Assembly: GCA_013152945.1 (NCBI GenBank)
Contig: JAADFL010000107.1
Span: 1 to 60,063, forward strand
DNA length: 60,063 nucleotides
Direction: 5' to 3'
Source: Deltaproteobacteria bacterium
GTDB lineage: Bacteria > Myxococcota_A > JAADFL01
In this document: one piece after another, positions 27,045-38,280 of the stretch
Position numbering within the stretch: position 1 is the stretch's first letter
Layout of the letters: each line of letters opens with the position of its first letter
Program-made: the position numbers and the translations under genes
Notes under the pieces: model-generated
What the model was told of the DNA's origin: nothing
Database searches by the model: none
What the model saw: the letters and a program-made list of their open reading frames with translations, nothing else

Positions 27045-28358
27045 ATGGATGACCTCTGGAGCCAGGTCTTGAAATATTTGAAGGAAAGGTTATCCCCTTC
27101 GGATTTCAATACATGGATAGTTCCCATAAATCACGTTGACATCAGAGGAGACATAATTGATATATACGTTCCAAACAAGGATTTTGCGAATAGAATACTA
27201 AATAACTTCTATCAAATAATCACAAATGGTCTTTTTTCGGTTGGCGGCAAGAAATTCTATTTGGAAGTTTCTGTTGATGAAAATAATGAAAATGTAAGCG
27301 AGCCTGACCGTACGCTCGATCCTCCACCTTTTTTCAGGGGAATAAAAAGATTCACCTTTTCTACCTTTGTTGTGGGATCAAGCAACCAGTTCGCTCATGC
27401 TGCTTGTTACAATGTAGCAAACTCTCCTGGTGAAAACTATAACCCGCTTTTCATATACGGCGGTGTCGGTCTTGGTAAGACACACCTTCTAAATGCTATC
27501 GGTCATATGATAACCGAAAATCACCCGGACTGGAAAATATTCTACCTTTCTTCAGAACAATTTATGAATGAACTAATACAAGCTCTTCAATTTGAAAAGA
27601 TGATAGACTTTAGGAGGAGATATAGAGAACAGTGTGACGTAATATTAATTGATGACATTCAGTTCATGTCCGGCAAGGATCGTACGCAGGAAGAATTTTT
27701 TCATACTTTCAACGCATTACACCAATCCGGAAAGCAAATAGTTGTTACAAGCGACCTTTTCCCGCAGGATATACCCGAACTTGAAGAAAGATTGAGATCA
27801 AGATTTCAATGGGGACTTATAGCTGATATAAAACCGCCTGAAATGGAAACAAGGGTAGCCATATTAAAAAAGAAAGCTGAAGTAGATAAAATTTTCTTAC
27901 CTGATGATGTTGCAATATACATTGCATTAGAGATAAAATCCAACGTCAGAGAACTTGAAGGTTGTTTAACTCGCTTATTTTCTTATTCTAAAGTCATGAA
28001 CAGTCCAATTACAAAAGACCTTGCCAAGCAAGTTCTGCGTGGCATCATCAAGGATAAACCACAAAAAGTATCAATCGAAAAGATACAATCCTTCGTATGT
28101 TCATATTTTGGCATAACAATTAAAGAACTTTGCTCCAATAGAAGAACAAAACAGCTTGTTTTTCCGAGACAAATAGCAATGTACCTATGCAGAAAAAATA
28201 CATCCGCGTCTTTTCCAGAAATAGGCTCCAAGTTCGGCGGTAAGGATCATACCACTGTAATGTTTGGTGTAAAACGTATCGATAAATCAATAGAATCCGG
28301 CGATAACGAAGTTATTGACGTGATTGACTCAATTGAGTCTTCACTTGGTTTGAAGTAG
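27045..28358 (+). CDS. dnaA: Chromosomal replication initiator DnaA
   Basis: AAA+ initiator that binds DnaA boxes and melts the origin. The start is ATG 27045 (MDDLWSQVLKYLKERLS) with AGGAG upstream, giving 437 residues; open frame upstream encodes a hydrophobic non-DnaA stretch and is not counted. Domain I is at 1-78, domain II is reduced to a short acidic linker (about 79-100), and domain III has Walker A GGVGLGKT (139-146) and Walker B ILIDDIQF. Domain IV carries the DNA-binding signature GGKDHTTVMFGVKRI. It is the first rightward gene, followed by a 248-base AT-rich gap and dnaN. Confidence 0.98.
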   Translation: MDDLWSQVLKYLKERLSPSDFNTWIVPINHVDIRGDIIDIYVPNKDFANRILNNFYQIITNGLFSVGGKKFYLEVSVDENNENVSEPDRTLDPPPFFRGIKRFTFSTFVVGSSNQFAHAACYNVANSPGENYNPLFIYGGVGLGKTHLLNAIGHMITENHPDWKIFYLSSEQFMNELIQALQFEKMIDFRRRYREQCDVILIDDIQFMSGKDRTQEEFFHTFNALHQSGKQIVVTSDLFPQDIPELEERLRSRFQWGLIADIKPPEMETRVAILKKKAEVDKIFLPDDVAIYIALEIKSNVRELEGCLTRLFSYSKVMNSPITKDLAKQVLRGIIKDKPQKVSIEKIQSFVCSYFGITIKELCSNRRTKQLVFPRQIAMYLCRKNTSASFPEIGSKFGGKDHTTVMFGVKRIDKSIESGDNEVIDVIDSIESSLGLK

Positions 28359-28606
28359 TTTTTAAACTGTGGATAACTATATGTTAGTTAGCTTTAAAGA
28401 AAAAAATATATTACTTTCAAAGGCTATAAGAACCATTTTTGAAAAATGTCTTAATCACTTATTAAACAAATTATCAACAGTACATAAATTAATAATTTCA
28501 AGATCTTCATTAACTTTTCAACAAGATCTTATGTACTTATTAATAATGTATTACTGTATATATTTAAGTAATAACAATGTTTTTAAAACCTGAACAGGAG
28601 AAAAAA
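28359..28606. other. oriC: dnaA-dnaN intergenic region, probable oriC core
   Basis: 248 very AT-rich bases without a gene. It holds a perfect DnaA box TGTGGATAA (28368-28376), TTATCAACA (28471-28479), a weaker TTTTCAACA (28515-28523) and two copies of CAAGATCTT (28499-28507 and 28522-28530). An almost pure AT stretch (about 28529-28578) would suit duplex unwinding. Gene orientation switches at rpmH/dnaA, which agrees with an origin here. Confidence 0.75.
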
Positions 28607-29725
28607 ATGGAATTAAAAATTGCGAGAGATGAAATTTTACCACTGGTATCCAAGACACTTGGCATAGTAGAGAAAAAAACTACTATGCCCATTCTTTCCA
28701 ACTTATACCTTGAAGCTACAAATTCAGGGGAAGTCGTTGTCAATGCAACCGACCTTGAAGTTGGAATCTCTGACAAATGTTCAGGTGAAGTCGTTAAACA
28801 GGGTTCTATCACAATTAGAGCCAAAAACTTCTATGATGTATTGAAGTCACTGCCTGATGAACCCATAGTGATATCTTCGGACACAGGAGATTGGATACAT
28901 ATCGAGTGTGGTAAAATAGAGTTCAATCTTGTTGGTCTACCTGTCGATGATTTTCCAAAGTTTCCCGAGATATCAACTATAGACTATATACAATTACCTC
29001 CGGCTGACTTGTCTGCTATGTTTCGAAAAGTATATTTTGCTGTTTCTACAGATGAAACACGTTATAATCTAAATGGTGTGTATATAAGAATAATAGATGG
29101 GAAACTTGTAATGGTTTCTACAGATGGGCATAGGTTATGTAAGATAGAGAATGATATAGAAATTAAAGATATTCCTGAATATCTCGATAAAGGTATAATA
29201 CTTCCAAGGAAAGGAATATTGGAGCTTAATAAGATAATTGAAGAATATAAAGGTGATTCAATAAAGTTCAGTGTTTATGAAAATAATGCGTTTTTCATTA
29301 TAGATCAATTAATATTTGTAATGAGAATTATAGATGGTGATTTTCCGGATTTCCATAAGGTACTTCCTGAAAGTTTTTCCTGCAAGGCAGTTATTGACAG
29401 AGACGTACTTGCACAATCGCTAAAAAGAATTTCAGTACTTTCATATGACAATGCCTGGGGTTTGAGATTGGTTTTTCGAGGTGATGAATTGGAGATACAG
29501 TCAAATAATCCCGATCTTGGTGAAGCAAAGGAGATTGTTTCACTTGGCAGCTATGAAGGGGATGAACTTACCATCGGCTTTAATTCAAAATATTTACTCG
29601 AGGCGATAAACGCGATGGACAATGGTGATATTGATTTAACCTTCACTGACGACCTAAAGCCCGGACTTTTCAAAAATTCAGGGGAAGATAATTACCTTTG
29701 TGTAATAATGCCAATGAGAATTTAA
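28607..29725 (+). CDS. dnaN: DNA polymerase III sliding clamp (beta subunit)
   Basis: Dimeric ring that tethers polymerase III and other partners to DNA. From ATG 28607 (AGGAG seven bases upstream) it is 372 residues with three repeated clamp domains. Recognisable: TMPILSNLYLEA, the STDGHRL segment, and the C-terminal MPMRI that forms part of the peptide-binding pocket. Markedly AT-rich codon use, like dnaA and gyrB. Confidence 0.97.
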   Translation: MELKIARDEILPLVSKTLGIVEKKTTMPILSNLYLEATNSGEVVVNATDLEVGISDKCSGEVVKQGSITIRAKNFYDVLKSLPDEPIVISSDTGDWIHIECGKIEFNLVGLPVDDFPKFPEISTIDYIQLPPADLSAMFRKVYFAVSTDETRYNLNGVYIRIIDGKLVMVSTDGHRLCKIENDIEIKDIPEYLDKGIILPRKGILELNKIIEEYKGDSIKFSVYENNAFFIIDQLIFVMRIIDGDFPDFHKVLPESFSCKAVIDRDVLAQSLKRISVLSYDNAWGLRLVFRGDELEIQSNNPDLGEAKEIVSLGSYEGDELTIGFNSKYLLEAINAMDNGDIDLTFTDDLKPGLFKNSGEDNYLCVIMPMRI

Positions 29726-29764
29726 TGTTATTTTTATTGCTTCAAAAAAATTGTAGAGAAGTAA

Positions 29765-32224
<2,460 letters not shown>

Positions 32225-32241
32225 TTTGGAGATTATGGTTT

Positions 32242-33240
32242 ATGAGGAGTAAAATAATAGCTACAGGAAGGTATATTCCGGAAAGACTGGTTACCAATGA
32301 AGACCTCTCGAACATGTTCGATACGAGTGATGAGTGGATTAAAGACAGAACAGGAATAGAACAAAGATACTATATAAAAGATGAAATGGGTGCCTCGGAT
32401 ATGGCCTTCAATGCATGTGAAAATGTATTCAATGAAGGAATTGTTAAGAGGGAAGATATTGATTTTATTATTTTTGCTACATTGAGCCCGGATCATACGT
32501 TTCCAGGTTCCGGTTGTTTTTTGCAGGGAAAACTTGGATTGGCGGATGTTCCATCAATGGACATACGCAACCAGTGTACCGGTTTCTTGTACAGTTTAAG
32601 AATGGGCGATTTGCTGATCAAGAGCGGTGATTATAAGCGAGTGCTTATCGCAGGGGCTGAAGTTCATTCCACCGGCCTTGATTTTTCAAACAATGGTAGG
32701 GACGTGACTGTTCTTTTCGGTGACGGCGCAGGTGTTGTGGTACTTGGTCCTTGTGAAGATAATGAAGGTGGATTTTTATCATTTGCATTACATTCTGACG
32801 GAACTCACGCAAAGGACTTGTGGCTTGATTGTCCGGGAAGCAGGTACACACCCAGCAGAATAAATAAAACCATGATAGACGAAGGAAGGCATTTCCCTAA
32901 AATGAACGGACGGAGAGTTTTTTCACACGCGGTCAAGAAAATGCCGGAAGTATTGATGGAAGCTCTTGAATCATCGGGGACTGATTTAAAGGAATTGGAT
33001 TTGATTGTACCACATCAAGCAAACAAGAGAATTAACGAGAAATTCGCAGAAATGTTGGGCATTTCTTTCGGGAAGGTGTATAGCAACATCGAGAGGTATG
33101 GAAATACTACAGCAGCATCTATTCCAATTGCATTAGATGAACTTCGAAGACAAGGAAGATTAAAAAAAGGTGACATGATTGGATTGGTGGCTTTCGGCTC
33201 TGGATTCACGTGGGCCGCATCAATAGTCAAGTGGGTATAA
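32242..33240 (+). CDS. Beta-ketoacyl-ACP synthase III (FabH family)
   Basis: Thiolase-fold enzyme condensing an acyl-CoA with malonyl-ACP to start fatty-acid synthesis, or a specialised relative. 332 residues. The catalytic triad is complete: C112 (IRNQCTGFLYSL), H258 (VPHQANKRI) and N288 (GNTTAASIPIAL). Other family segments are SDEWIKDRTGIEQR and FGDGAGVVVL. The start is ATG 32242, TTGGAG ten bases upstream. It lies alone between gyrB and gyrA with no other lipid gene near, so whether it is the housekeeping fabH is open; the symbol is left blank for that reason. Confidence 0.88.
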   Translation: MRSKIIATGRYIPERLVTNEDLSNMFDTSDEWIKDRTGIEQRYYIKDEMGASDMAFNACENVFNEGIVKREDIDFIIFATLSPDHTFPGSGCFLQGKLGLADVPSMDIRNQCTGFLYSLRMGDLLIKSGDYKRVLIAGAEVHSTGLDFSNNGRDVTVLFGDGAGVVVLGPCEDNEGGFLSFALHSDGTHAKDLWLDCPGSRYTPSRINKTMIDEGRHFPKMNGRRVFSHAVKKMPEVLMEALESSGTDLKELDLIVPHQANKRINEKFAEMLGISFGKVYSNIERYGNTTAASIPIALDELRRQGRLKKGDMIGLVAFGSGFTWAASIVKWV

Positions 33241-33290
33241 CATAACGTAATAACTATAGATATTTATTCCAATAAAGTAGGAAATCCATA

Positions 33291-33319
33291 TTGACACACG
33301 CGCGCGCGATCGCTATATT
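33291..33319 (+). promoter_or_regulatory. Strong sigma-70 promoter of gyrA with alternating CG spacer
   Basis: A perfect TTGACA (33291-33296) and TATATT (33314-33319) are spaced exactly 17 bases. The spacer is CACGCGCGCGCGATCGC, an alternating purine-pyrimidine tract of the kind that can adopt Z-DNA under negative supercoiling. The gyrA start is 45 bases beyond the -10. Confidence 0.75.
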
Positions 33320-33336
33320 ACATGCGCGTAAGAAGG

Positions 33337-33356
33337 CCTTTATGAAAAAATAAAGG
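33337..33356 (+). promoter_or_regulatory. Leader hairpin overlapping the gyrA ribosome binding site
   Basis: CCTTTAT (33337-33343) can pair with ATAAAGG (33350-33356), loop GAAAAA. The right arm contains the start of the AAAGGG binding site of gyrA, so the hairpin would hide it. The stem is AT-rich and weak, so any effect would be mild. Confidence 0.35.
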
Positions 33357-33363
33357 GAAAGAT

Positions 33364-35844
33364 ATGGATGGAAGCGAATTAGAAAAAGCAGGAAGAAGGT
33401 ATCCGGTATCAATAGAAGCGGAGATGAAATCTTCGTACATGGATTACGCCATGAGCGTAATAATCGGAAGGGCGCTCCCTGATGTACGTGATGGTCTCAA
33501 GCCTGTGCATAGGCGAATACTGTACTCGATGTATGAACTGGGAAATGAGTGGAACAAGCCATATAAAAAATCGGCCAGAGTGGTCGGAGATGTAATAGGA
33601 AAATACCACCCACACGGAGATGCAGCAGTCTATGATGCGCTTGTAAGAATGGCTCAGGATTTCTCCATGAGGATGCCGCTGGTTGATGGACAGGGTAATT
33701 TCGGATCAATAGACGGCGACCCGCCGGCAGCAATGAGGTACACAGAGGTTCGAATGGCCAAGGTAGCACAGCAATTGCTGGCTGATTTGGCCAAGGAAAC
33801 TGTTGATTTCGTTCCCAACTACGACGGTACACAAAAGGAGCCATTGGTTTTGCCGACCAGGGTTCCTAATTTATTGGTCAACGGTAGTTCAGGTATTGCT
33901 GTTGGAATGGCAACCAATATACCTCCGCATAACCTGGTGGAAGTATGTGACGCAGCAATCATGCTGATAAAGAAACCATCTATTACCTTAGATGAACTAA
34001 TGGAGATAATTCCCGGGCCCGATTTTCCAACCGGGGCCTTCATTTATGGAAGGGCAGGCATAAAGGAGGCCTATACGTCAGGCAGGGGTGTAATTAAACT
34101 TAGGGCCAGAGCATTTATTGAAAAGGAGAAGCATCTAGACAAGAAAAAGATAATAGTTACAGAAATCCCGTTTCAGCAGAATAAGGCGAGACTGATAGAG
34201 AAAATAGCGGAACTCGTTAAAGACAAACGTATCGAAGGAATATCAGATGTAAGAGATGAATCCGACAGGGAAGGCCTAAGGGTGGCTGTCGAGCTGAAGA
34301 GGGATGCTGTTCCGGAAGTAGTATTGAACCAACTTTTCAAGCACACATCCCTGCAGACATCTTTCGGCGTGACAATGCTGGCAATAGTAGGGAAGAGGCC
34401 CAAGGTCATGGGCCTGAAGGAAATGCTCCATGAGTTTGTACAGCACCGCCGGGAGGTGGTGACCAAGCGATGTATATTCGAATTGAGAAAGGCAGAGGAA
34501 AGGGCTCATATACTTGAAGGGTTGAAAATAGCCCTTGAGAATATCGATGAAGTAGTCGCTCTTATAAAGAAGGCGTCAAGCGTTTCAGATGCAAGGGAAA
34601 GCTTGATGCAAAGATTTTCTCTAACAAAGATCCAGTCCCAGGCGATACTGGATATGAAACTCCAAAGACTTACTGCTTTGGAGCAGGATAAGCTAATCAA
34701 TGAATATAACCAGGTACAGGAAGAAATAGCCAAACTAAAGAAAATACTTGCGGATGAAAGGTTGCTCTTCGAAATCATAATCAATGAATTAAAGGAGGTG
34801 AGAGACAAGTTCGGAAACGATCGAAGGAGTGAGATTATCGATGAAGAAGGTGAATTATCCGTAGAGGATCTGATTGCAGAAGAGGAAATGGTGGTAACGG
34901 TCTCCCATCAGGGATATATCAAGAGGAATCCCATCAGCATGTATAGGGCACAAAGGCGCGGGGGAAGGGGAAAGACCGGTATGGCTACAAAATCAGAAGA
35001 TTTTGTAGAGGATCTTTTCATTGCAACTACACACAGTTATATATTGGTATTTACCGATCTCGGACGAGTATATTGGTTGAAGGTTCACGAAATACCCCAG
35101 GCAGGCCGGGCTGCAAAAGGAAAGGCCATAGTAAACCTTGTCAACCTGCAGAAAGGAGAGAATGTATCGGCTATTTTACCTGTAAAGGCATTCGAGGAGG
35201 ACCATTACGTCCTTATGGCAACTGAAAATGGAATAATAAAAAAGACAAAACTTATGGCCTACTCGAATCCCAGGTCTACCGGCATTGTTGCTGCTTTGTT
35301 GGACAAGGGAGACCGCCTGGTCTCTGTTAGATTGACCGATGGATCGCAAGATGTATTCCTGGGCACCATGAAGGGCAAGTCAATACGTTTCAGGGAAGAA
35401 CAGGTCCGTGACACAGGAAGGGCAACCAGGGGAGTTAAAGGCATAGAATTGGAACAAGGAGACAAAGTTGTGGGCATGGGGGTATTTGAACCGGGTTCGG
35501 ATTTAACTATATTGACTGCATGTCGGCGTGGATATGGTAAACGTACGGTAATAAGTGAGTACCCGGTCCAGTCAAGGGCGGGAAAGGGTGTAATAACCAT
35601 CAAAACCACGGAGCGTAACGGCAAGGTCATAGGTTTTCTCAAGGTCATGGAAGAGGACCACATTATGTTCGTTACGAGGTCTGGTGTTGTAATGCGTACG
35701 ATTGCCTCTGATATCTCCAAGATTAGCAGGAATACACAAGGAGTAAGGCTGATAAAACTCGATGAAGATGACGAGCTTGTTGCATTGGCGAGGTTGGCTG
35801 AAAAGGATAATGGTGCCGAAGAGGGTGAGAATGGTAATGACTGA
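33364..35844 (+). CDS. gyrA: DNA gyrase subunit A
   Basis: DNA-cleaving subunit of gyrase. 826 residues. The catalytic tyrosine is Y126 ([10 protein letters not shown]). The quinolone-contact region reads [10 protein letters not shown] (82-91): Ala87 replaces the Ser83 of E. coli, while Asp91 matches Asp87. The C-terminal beta-pinwheel has the GyrA box [10 protein letters not shown], which identifies gyrase rather than ParC. It has its own strong promoter, although fabH and gyrB lie upstream on the same strand. Confidence 0.97.
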   Translation: MDGSELEKAGRRYPVSIEAEMKSSYMDYAMSVIIGRALPDVRDGLKPVHRRILYSMYELGNEWNKPYKKSARVVGDVIGKYHPHGDAAVYDALVRMAQDFSMRMPLVDGQGNFGSIDGDPPAAMRYTEVRMAKVAQQLLADLAKETVDFVPNYDGTQKEPLVLPTRVPNLLVNGSSGIAVGMATNIPPHNLVEVCDAAIMLIKKPSITLDELMEIIPGPDFPTGAFIYGRAGIKEAYTSGRGVIKLRARAFIEKEKHLDKKKIIVTEIPFQQNKARLIEKIAELVKDKRIEGISDVRDESDREGLRVAVELKRDAVPEVVLNQLFKHTSLQTSFGVTMLAIVGKRPKVMGLKEMLHEFVQHRREVVTKRCIFELRKAEERAHILEGLKIALENIDEVVALIKKASSVSDARESLMQRFSLTKIQSQAILDMKLQRLTALEQDKLINEYNQVQEEIAKLKKILADERLLFEIIINELKEVRDKFGNDRRSEIIDEEGELSVEDLIAEEEMVVTVSHQGYIKRNPISMYRAQRRGGRGKTGMATKSEDFVEDLFIATTHSYILVFTDLGRVYWLKVHEIPQAGRAAKGKAIVNLVNLQKGENVSAILPVKAFEEDHYVLMATENGIIKKTKLMAYSNPRSTGIVAALLDKGDRLVSVRLTDGSQDVFLGTMKGKSIRFREEQVRDTGRATRGVKGIELEQGDKVVGMGVFEPGSDLTILTACRRGYGKRTVISEYPVQSRAGKGVITIKTTERNGKVIGFLKVMEEDHIMFVTRSGVVMRTIASDISKISRNTQGVRLIKLDEDDELVALARLAEKDNGAEEGENGND

Positions 35845-35889
35845 TATAGATTACTAAAAGGTGTAGGTAAAGGAGCACAATCAGACGAT

Positions 35890-36696
35890 ATGTATGGAAA
35901 ATCAGCATATTTATTATTGCAATTCTTGCTGATATTTTTTTCCTTGGGTAATTCATCTTGTTCCAAGCCTGGAGAAAAGCAACTGGCGCTTGCGTCCTCG
36001 CTCGCTTTCAAGGGTGAATATACAAAGGCAGTACAAGCATACGATGCTGCTTTGAATAAACTGCCGAAGGCGGCTTATTATCAGCGTGTTTCCGCCAACC
36101 TGCGGGCAGGGGAACTTTCAAGATTATTTTTGAAAGATTACAGGCGAGCTATTTCTTATTTCCGCAAGGTTAGGGAATTAGACAAGGGCGAGCTTGGATT
36201 CAAGGCCAGGGTTGCGATTGCCGAAATCATGAGATTCGATCTGGGTGATATAAGAGCGGCGATTGTGGAATACCAAAATCTGGTCAAGGCATATCCCGGA
36301 CATCCGAACCTGGCAAATTACCAGTTGGAGATAAGCCGATGTTACAACAGCATCGGGGACCATCGCCAAGCCAGGGTTGAGGCCGAAGTCGTAAGGAAAA
36401 GGTACAAAGGAACAAGGTTAGAACAACAAGCGGTAATCCTGATCGCCGACAGCCTGTCGCTGGATGGAAACACCAGGGCAGCTATAAAGGAATATGAAGG
36501 TTTTTTAAAAAGATTTCCAGACAGCCGGTATATTGCAGATGTAGCATTTTCACTTGCGAATTGTTATGAAGATCTTGGGGAATCCGATCTGGCCCAAACA
36601 AGATTGGCTGAAATTGCTGCAAAAATCAGGAATCCCAAGATGATTGAAAAAAAGATGCAAAGGATCAAGGCCAGGGCCAGGAATATGGGAAGATGA
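35890..36696 (+). CDS. Tetratricopeptide-repeat protein, probably periplasmic
   Basis: 268 residues. The N-terminal hydrophobic segment ends GNSSC, which could be a lipobox (poor at -3) or a plain signal peptide. The rest is a series of about five to six TPR-like helical hairpins, for example ALASSLAFKGEYTKAVQAYD, RARVEAEVVRKRY-like (written RQARVEAEVVRKRY) and NCYEDLGESDLAQTRL. The pattern is that of BamD/YbgF-type scaffolds that bind other envelope proteins. Partner unknown. It follows gyrA by 45 bases and precedes the F0 genes. Confidence 0.75.
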   Translation: MYGKSAYLLLQFLLIFFSLGNSSCSKPGEKQLALASSLAFKGEYTKAVQAYDAALNKLPKAAYYQRVSANLRAGELSRLFLKDYRRAISYFRKVRELDKGELGFKARVAIAEIMRFDLGDIRAAIVEYQNLVKAYPGHPNLANYQLEISRCYNSIGDHRQARVEAEVVRKRYKGTRLEQQAVILIADSLSLDGNTRAAIKEYEGFLKRFPDSRYIADVAFSLANCYEDLGESDLAQTRLAEIAAKIRNPKMIEKKMQRIKARARNMGR

Positions 36697-36697
36697 T

Positions 36698-36720
36698 ATT
36701 AGGAGAAATTTACTCCTAAT
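36698..36720 (+). repeat. 8-bp inverted repeat after the TPR gene
   Basis: ATTAGGAG (36698-36705) and CTCCTAAT (36713-36720) form a perfect hairpin with a 7-base loop, starting over the end of the TPR gene. No T-run follows, so it is not a classic terminator; it may separate the TPR gene from the atpZ-atpB-atpE transcript. Confidence 0.45.
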
Positions 36721-36745
36721 TACTGATTGACACGTAGGACTCATT

Positions 36746-37015
36746 ATGCTAGCTAGTCCGAACGATGAAGATGGCAGGAATTCCGATTCCCATGTTAATG
36801 AATCAAAAGCACAATACAAGGGCTTGCAATACATTGCCTTGGGTACAGAAATTGCCTTTACCGTTGCAGGGTCTGCGTGGTTAGGATGGTGGCTCGACAA
36901 GAGATTCGGTTCAGGGCCCTGGTTGCTCTTGTCTTTGCTTTTGCTTGGCGGAGCATCTTCAATGTTTATGCTTTTTAAGCTGGCGTCCAAGCTGTCAAAA
37001 GAAGATGATGGCTGA
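36746..37015 (+). CDS. atpZ: AtpZ/AtpI-family F0 assembly protein
   Basis: 89 residues with two membrane helices (about 33-49 and 57-77) joined by the family motif WLGWWLDKRFGSGPW, preceded by a polar N-terminus. Proteins of this family sit before atpB in ATP-synthase loci and are linked to c-ring assembly or Mg2+/Ca2+ supply. No separate longer atpI is present between it and atpB. Confidence 0.8.
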   Translation: MLASPNDEDGRNSDSHVNESKAQYKGLQYIALGTEIAFTVAGSAWLGWWLDKRFGSGPWLLLSLLLLGGASSMFMLFKLASKLSKEDDG

Positions 37016-37089
37016 ATAAAATGATGCACGGCAGAAGGAATAGATGGCGGTTTTTTTCATGACAAATTTCGTAGGGTTGGAGTGAAAAG

Positions 37090-37779
37090 ATGGGGCATCA
37101 TTGGACATGGTACTCCCTTGTTCCGGGACTTGACAAAGTACCGGCCCACGTTACCGGCGCAGCAACGGTTTTAGTGTTACTAACAATAATTTCTTTGGTA
37201 GTACGAAGGAAATATGCGGCTTCGGACGGTACAATTCCAGACCAGGGAATTTCGTTAAGATCAATAGCGGAAGTCAGCATTGAAAAGTTGATCGACCTTA
37301 CCGAGGGTGTTATCGGAAAGGAGGGGAGAGACTTTTTCCCATTTCTGGGGGCACTTTTCATTTATATATTTATATCGAATATGATGGGCTTGATACCGGG
37401 CTTTCTGCCTCCTACCGACAGTCTGAATACAAACGGGGCTTGTGCAATAATAGTTTTCATATATTACAACTACCTGGGCTTTAAGAAAAACGGTGCATCT
37501 TACCTGAAACACTTCACTGGTCCTATTTGGTGGCTGGCGATCTTGATGATACCAATCGAGATAGTAGGGCACCTTGCAAGGCCGTTTTCATTGTCTGTTC
37601 GTCTTTTCGGCAACATAAACGGCGATCACATGGTGCTTTCAATCTTTACAGACCTCACCAAGTTGGTAATACCAGTGGCTTTTTATGCGCTTGGGCTTTT
37701 TGTGGCATTCATTCAAGCCCTGGTGTTTACGCTGTTGAGCATGGTCTATATCAATATTTCAATTAGTCATGAACACTAG
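37090..37779 (+). CDS. atpB: ATP synthase F0 subunit a
   Basis: Ion-channel half of the F0 motor. 229 residues, with five to six membrane helices. The essential arginine lies in RPFSLSVRLFGNINGDHM. The C-terminal helix holds LGLFVAFIQALVFTLLSMVY. The start is ATG 37090 after atpZ. It must work with the F1 and b/b' subunits encoded about 20 kb away on the other replication arm. Confidence 0.95.
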   Translation: MGHHWTWYSLVPGLDKVPAHVTGAATVLVLLTIISLVVRRKYAASDGTIPDQGISLRSIAEVSIEKLIDLTEGVIGKEGRDFFPFLGALFIYIFISNMMGLIPGFLPPTDSLNTNGACAIIVFIYYNYLGFKKNGASYLKHFTGPIWWLAILMIPIEIVGHLARPFSLSVRLFGNINGDHMVLSIFTDLTKLVIPVAFYALGLFVAFIQALVFTLLSMVYINISISHEH

Positions 37780-37802
37780 ACAAGCCGGATCGGGGTAAAG
37801 CG

Positions 37803-37895
37803 GTGGCACAGGATGGTAGAGAGAGAGAAGAGGATGCCGCAACGGCCGTCGATCCTTTTACGTTCTTTTCACTCTCCATGAAAGGAGGAGAATAA
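37803..37895 (+). CDS. Possible 30-codon ORF coupled to atpE
   Basis: A GTG-started frame of 30 codons ends with TAA whose last A is the first base of the atpE ATG (TAATG). A GGGG-containing stretch lies upstream of the GTG. The acidic peptide ([17 protein letters not shown] then [12 protein letters not shown]) resembles nothing I know. It may be a leader allowing translational coupling, or chance. Confidence 0.25.
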   Translation: MAQDGREREEDAATAVDPFTFFSLSMKGGE

Positions 37896-38224
37896 TGAAT
37901 CGTACGAAGATGTTCTGGGGTTTTCTGTTTGCATTGCTTGTCATGGCATTTTCAGGCGTAGCACTGGCAGGTGAAGGTGGAGCGGCAGCGCTGGAGGTGC
38001 AGACCTGGATAGCTATTTCCGCACCCTTTGGTATTGCAATCGCCGCCTTTGGAGGGGCCTTTGGCCAGGGCCGGGCCGCAAGCGCGGCTTTGGAAGGTAT
38101 TGCGAGGAATCCAGGCGCTGCTTCAAAGATTCAAACACCAATGATTATTGCTCTGGCCCTGATAGAATCTCTCGTTATCTATGCATTTGTAATAGCCATC
38201 ATGTTCACTCTCAAGGTTGGATAA
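37895..38224 (+). CDS. atpE: ATP synthase F0 subunit c
   Basis: Subunit of the rotating membrane ring. 109 residues, longer than the usual 70-90 because of an N-terminal signal-peptide-like segment (1-25, ending VALAG). Two membrane helices follow, joined by the polar loop ARNP. The ion-binding carboxylate is E91 in [11 protein letters not shown]58 in helix 1, S92 and Y96 line up by eye with the sodium ligands Q32, S66 and Y70 of Ilyobacter, while the Thr67 equivalent is Leu. A strong AAAGGAGGAG site precedes ATG 37895. Coupling ion therefore uncertain. Confidence 0.95.
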   Translation: MNRTKMFWGFLFALLVMAFSGVALAGEGGAAALEVQTWIAISAPFGIAIAAFGGAFGQGRAASAALEGIARNPGAASKIQTPMIIALALIESLVIYAFVIAIMFTLKVG

Positions 38225-38280
38225 AACACCATATTTACTTTCTACTGGCCCCATTCTGATTTTTCCGCAAATTTCTTGTG

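Noticed and set aside
35259-36011. Long minus frame across the gyrA end and the TPR gene
   Set aside because: Antisense to clear genes, Ser/Pro/Leu-rich, no family likeness.
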